A stretch of 64,000 nt of DNA, taken from Odontesthes bonariensis. Taxonomy: Eukaryota > Chordata > Actinopteri > Atheriniformes > Atherinopsidae. The stretch spans positions 31,747,449 to 31,811,448 of the forward strand of contig NC_134515.1 in assembly GCF_027942865.1 (NCBI RefSeq), in the 5' to 3' direction. Positions within the stretch are counted from its first letter, which is position 1. Each line of letters starts with the position of its first letter. Positions 63,940 through 64,000 of the stretch are shown one piece after another. The notes under the pieces are model-generated. The model did not search any database. It saw only the letters and a list, made by a program, of their open reading frames with translations, and was not told the origin of the DNA. A program made the translations under genes and the position numbers.

Positions 63940-64000
63940 TTCAATTCAATTCAATTCAATTCATTTTTATTTATATAGCACCAAATACAACAAATGTCAT
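63940..64000 (-). mobile_element. LINE 3' end with (AATTG)n tail, cut by the window edge
   Basis: The same terminus as at 43,272 (on the minus strand GACATTTGTTGTATTTGGTG, CTATATAAATAAAAATG and then AATTG repeats). The rest of the element lies beyond base 64,000. Confidence 0.75.

Overview
This is a 64 kb window of eukaryotic nuclear DNA, almost certainly from a teleost fish. The evidence is: two spliced vertebrate genes (olfml3 and the 3' end of syt6) in the convergent order known from vertebrates; GT-AG introns; and a repeat load typical of ray-finned fish (Rex3-type RTE LINEs with GATG tails, L2/CR1-like LINEs with microsatellite tails, an R2/HERO-like LINE with a restriction-like endonuclease, GTF2IRD2-like hAT elements, piggyBac and Tc1 remnants, tRNA-like SINEs and TTAA-flanked MITEs). 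No family name was checked against a database; all assignments come from reading motifs.

Layout. 1-11,050 is one long minus-strand LINE relic (zinc finger, reverse transcriptase, zinc knuckle, restriction-like endonuclease) broken by a series of later insertions. These are a complete-ended L2/CR1-like LINE at 818-4762 (itself holding a SANT/Myb-coding DNA element at 1550-2241 and an RTE-like fragment at 3434-3991), a TTAA MITE at 5036-5452, a piggyBac remnant at about 5787-6743 and a hAT element at 7927-10234. For several of these the target-site duplication is visible and the host reading frame continues across the insert. 11,051-13,412 is a plus-strand L2-like LINE interrupted by a small DNA element carrying a RecQ-like helicase P-loop exon. 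13.4-15.6 kb holds DNA-transposon remnants, tandem repeats and a hAT MITE with a perfect 8-bp duplication. 15.7-20.6 kb carries exons of a damaged minus-strand gene of the fish G2E3-like HECT family, with a SINE and a 5'-truncated Rex3 copy in its introns.

20.6-46 kb is gene-poor. It holds LINE, SINE, Tc1, LTR-like and MITE relics between stretches where I recognise nothing. olfml3 (plus strand, three coding exons, 46,188-54,000) encodes a complete 400-residue secreted olfactomedin-like protein. A 684-bp MITE with arms of nearly 300 bp sits 72 bp after its stop codon. About 5 kb further on, the last four coding exons of syt6 (minus strand, 59,052-62,571) encode the second C2 domain and C-terminal tail; the upstream exons lie beyond the window.

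The two intact genes act outside the cell (olfml3, matrix) and in membrane traffic (syt6). Their common feature here is position: convergent neighbours. The most unusual content is the depth of nested insertion at the left end, the small DNA elements carrying host-like gene pieces (SANT/Myb, RecQ P-loop), a three-member MITE group of similar size with TTAA ends, and the long hairpin in the presumed olfml3 3' UTR.
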